A stretch of 16,215 nucleotides of DNA from Bacteroidota bacterium (lineage in GTDB: Bacteria > Bacteroidota > Rhodothermia > Rhodothermales > UBA10348): NCBI GenBank assembly GCA_024640835.1, contig JAHEEH010000005.1, positions 1-16,215 of the forward strand, read 5' to 3'. This document shows, piece by piece, positions 15,201 through 16,215 of the stretch (the stretch's first letter is position 1; the number at the start of each line of letters is the position of its first letter). Made by a program: the position numbers and the translations under genes. The notes beneath the pieces are model-generated. The model was not told where the DNA came from and did no database searches. It saw only the letters and a program-made list of their open reading frames with translations.

Positions 15201-15472
15201 GGCAGGTCGATGGAGGCGTCGCGCGCGCGTCCGAGTCGGGCGTCTACGGGCCGGACGGCGAGTGGCTGATCGAGGGATGGGGCGTCGTGCCCGACCACGT
15301 GGTGGACAACGACCCGCACGAGACTTTCAAGGGGCGTGACGCCCAGCTCGAGGCGGCCGTGGCGCACCTGGAGCGCCTCATCGCAGACGATCCCCGGCCG
15401 GTGCCCGAACCCCTGCCATACCCCCGGGTTCTCCCGGGCCGGGGGTATCCGACCCCCTTCGACCGTCAGTAG
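12242..15472 (+). CDS. Exported Tricorn-type protease (S41 family) with beta-propellers and PDZ domain
   Basis: A 1076-aa peptidase expected to cut oligopeptides to short products. The ATG at 12242 begins a Sec signal peptide (MSVRSLLPVLALLSG, then ATPSIAQ); an in-frame ATG at 12209 would only lengthen the n-region. Residues about 25-650 hold the two beta-propellers, with many SPDG-like blades (LSPDGRQVAFMAS, PSPDGKWLADQDYD, WSADSRHLAYYT). A helical C1 domain follows, with His679 in WRMHRDYFYD. PDZ is at about 745-830 (SVILSVNGEPVADAPD), and the C2 catalytic domain after that has MRRNNGGNIDSWV, Ser953-Asp954 (QSSSDGEAFPDGF) and Glu1011 (LIEGWGVVPD). These match His746, Ser965, Asp966 and Glu1023 of Thermoplasma Tricorn; the Ser-to-Glu spacing of 58 is identical. 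Tricorn's Ser745 is replaced by Met678. It converges with the next gene with a 7-bp overlap. Confidence 0.93.
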   Translation: MSVRSLLPVLALLSGATPSIAQVEGYYRFPTLHGGTVVFAAEGDLWSGPVTGGAAHRLTSHAGQEAYPVLSPDGRQVAFMASYEGSSDVYVMPVAGGPPTRLTWDGTAIPVAWTPDGHVVYRTTGYSTLPSVQLVTVDPSTMQRDPIPLAEAAEVAFGPDGTLYFTREPRQGNNARWYKGGRAQSIWRWKEGDATATPLTEDWPGTSKTPFWREGRLFFLSDRGGMGMNVWSMLEDGSDLRSHTDHMDWDIQEHAVQGSVDVYRLGADLYRLDLLTNATTRIAMTLVSDREQRRETWEENPAAYLTSAELAPDGGRVVLTARGDVFVAPADGGRIVNASRDSGIRHRYARFSADGTQLLTLSDASGEVEWWALPANGVGDARQITHGPAMLRLSGSPSPDGKWLADQDYDRRIWITDLETGATRLVAESPMQWASKGMGFAWSADSRHLAYYTVSGARMSSLYLYDVAEGTSSELSSERYEDWNPAWSPSGDWLFFLSNRDLQASGSVWGPRAMQPWFENQTRLYALPLHGDARWPFREPDELTSTDTSDVATAPGRLAPGALRIVPVPRGDYGGLAVNAKRLFWTADEPGASGSVLRALDLKHDAEPVDIAKGIRSFSLSQDGKKLMIRKGEDLFVIDATAGAGASLDKAKVDLSGWKLPVDKDAEWRQIFVDAWRMHRDYFYDPGMLGVDWEAVRVKYEPLVDRIGAREELADLQAQMISELALMHSSAGGGDTRSGDDDVEPGSLGAVYERDTTTGGFRVVHVYESDPDLPDELAPLARPDVAVPVGSVILSVNGEPVADAPDMGKLLMGEAGRQVRLHVQDPDGTGRDVVVKPMSRREEFDLRYSEWEYTRRLAVDEMGEGRIGYVHLRAMGGGDAGQWARDFYPVFNRQGLIIDMRRNNGGNIDSWVLTQLLRRAWMYWKGRTGDPYWNLQYAFRGHMVVLVDWQSSSDGEAFPDGFRRLGLGEIIGTRTWGGEVWLSSSNRQVDGGVARASESGVYGPDGEWLIEGWGVVPDHVVDNDPHETFKGRDAQLEAAVAHLERLIADDPRPVPEPLPYPRVLPGRGYPTPFDRQ
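15418..15448. terminator. 10-bp perfect stem at the convergent gene ends
   Basis: ATACCCCCGG (15418-15427) pairs with CCGGGGGTAT (15439-15448) across an 11-nt loop. It lies in the last 20 codons of the Tricorn gene, 21 bp before its stop, and 17 bp downstream of the stop of the opposing hydrolase gene. Neither strand has a following T tract, so it is at best a non-canonical terminator or 3'-end RNA structure for the convergent pair. The terminator label is tentative. Confidence 0.4.
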
Positions 15473-16215
15473 CGCCAGCTTGCGAGATCCGATCCCGGAG
15501 GAGCCGCCTCCCTGATCCTCTGGAGGATGCGGGGGACGTACATCGTGTTGTAGCGCAGACGCGAGATCGCGTTCGGATGGTCGTGGTCTCCGTTCCAGCA
15601 GTGCTCGGCGCGGTCTCCGTAGTCCACGACTCCGGCGTAGTACGGGCCGGTGGTCGACTCCAGGAAGTCCTCCATCAGGTAGACGGCGTTGTTCAGGTAG
15701 TAGTTGTCCATGTCGCCGACGTAGATGTGGAGCTTGCCTTCCAGCTTCGGTCCCAGCTCGGCCCAGTCGCGCTGGAGGATGTGCCGCAGGTCGTAGTGTT
15801 CCCGCCAGTATTCGGCCACCTCGTGGTCGATCTCGCCCGTGAGCTTGTCCCAGATGGGCTTCGGATAACCCTCCTCGCCCATGGGCGAGTACACGGCCTG
15901 CCAGATGTCGTACTGGTCCCCCGACCGGCCGTTCGATCCGAGGGCGAGCTCGTAGTGATTGTAGTCCCGCTGCATGATCCCGACGTGCCCGAGCCAGTTG
16001 CGATGGGCCGGGCGGTCCATCGTCTGGAAGGGTCCCTTCTGCCAGTAGGCGTTCTCGTCCTCGTAAATGTTCACCTGCGTGTACTGGCGGAAGTCGATCG
16101 GATCAGGGCAGGCCCCGAAGGCGCCGTTGTACTCGTCCGGATAGAAGATCTGGACTGCGAGCGCCTCCCAGCCTCCGGTCGATCCGCCGTAGGTGAAGCG
16201 TGCCCAGCCCTCGCC
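15466..16215 (-). CDS. Esterase-family alpha/beta hydrolase, C-terminal part, cut by the window edge
   Basis: The minus-strand frame is open from the window edge at 16215 to a TGA at 15468-15466, giving the last 249 residues. Near the edge it reads YGGSTGGWEAL, a G-x-S-x-G nucleophile elbow (Ser codon at 16182-16180). Further on come FYPDEYNGAFGACPDPID, YVGDMDNYYLN with candidate acid Asp, and RAEHCWNGDHDH, whose His-Cys-Trp resembles the catalytic H-x-W of the esterase D/enterochelin-esterase-like family. All triad residues are therefore visible. The N-terminus, and any signal peptide, lies beyond the window. A GTG at 16074 is an internal Val codon, not the start. Substrate is unknown; an ester of a sugar or peptide is possible. 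It converges on the Tricorn gene with a 7-bp overlap. Confidence 0.8.
   Translation of the reverse strand, partial: GEGWARFTYGGSTGGWEALAVQIFYPDEYNGAFGACPDPIDFRQYTQVNIYEDENAYWQKGPFQTMDRPAHRNWLGHVGIMQRDYNHYELALGSNGRSGDQYDIWQAVYSPMGEEGYPKPIWDKLTGEIDHEVAEYWREHYDLRHILQRDWAELGPKLEGKLHIYVGDMDNYYLNNAVYLMEDFLESTTGPYYAGVVDYGDRAEHCWNGDHDHPNAISRLRYNTMYVPRILQRIREAAPPGSDLASWRY

Noticed and set aside
1..16215. Mobile element, prophage, CRISPR array or tRNA genes.
   Set aside because: No transposase, integrase, phage structural gene, repeat-spacer pattern or tRNA-like sequence was seen, and composition is even throughout.

Overview
The window is GC-rich chromosomal DNA with densely packed, mostly single-gene transcription units. 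There are no tRNA or rRNA genes, insertion sequences, phage genes or CRISPR repeats. Several traits fit a Gemmatimonadota-like bacterium: high GC, many exported serine and metallo-peptidases (S9, Tricorn-type S41, M24 lipoprotein), a glycine-tailed RRM protein, and a one-protein histidine kinase/response regulator/AraC hybrid. That assignment is inference from gene content and has not been tested by phylogeny.

Layout, left to right. Positions 1-86 (-) hold the start of a lipoprotein gene cut by the window edge. A 380-bp divergent intergenic region leads to an exported Xaa-Pro aminopeptidase lipoprotein (467-1873, +). A SnoaL-like protein (2028-2477, +) runs tail-to-tail into, and overlaps by 46 bp, a lipoprotein GH5 glycosidase with Ig-like and CBM9-like C-terminal domains (2432-4480, -). 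Rightward from 4694 come a three-TM small membrane protein, a macrodomain protein (5122-5568), an exported S9 prolyl-oligopeptidase (5698-7710) and a possible 45-aa membrane peptide (7793-7930). On the minus strand follow an acyl-CoA desaturase with a long coiled-coil tail (7938-9185), a strong terminator hairpin (9211-9244), an RRM RNA-binding protein (9292-9624) and a 740-aa hybrid sensor kinase with AraC output (9804-12026). Divergent from the kinase is an exported Tricorn-type protease (12242-15472, +), which overlaps by 7 bp a convergent esterase-family alpha/beta hydrolase cut by the right edge (15466-16215, -).

How the genes may work together. At least five products are predicted exported hydrolases (M24, GH5, S9, Tricorn, and perhaps the terminal hydrolase, whose N-terminus is not visible). 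This suits a heterotroph that degrades peptides and glycans outside the cytoplasm. The RRM protein and the desaturase, in tandem on one strand, are both of types often induced by cold. The kinase/AraC hybrid shares a 215-bp intergenic region with the Tricorn gene. That region contains a good sigma70-type promoter for the kinase and four perfect dyad symmetries, so the hybrid is a reasonable candidate regulator of the protease.

I did not find a clearly new multi-gene system. The best leads are the dyad-rich kinase/Tricorn intergenic region, the RRM-terminator-desaturase arrangement, the desaturase coiled-coil tail, and a recurrent -10-like element about 24-28 nt ahead of several start codons.
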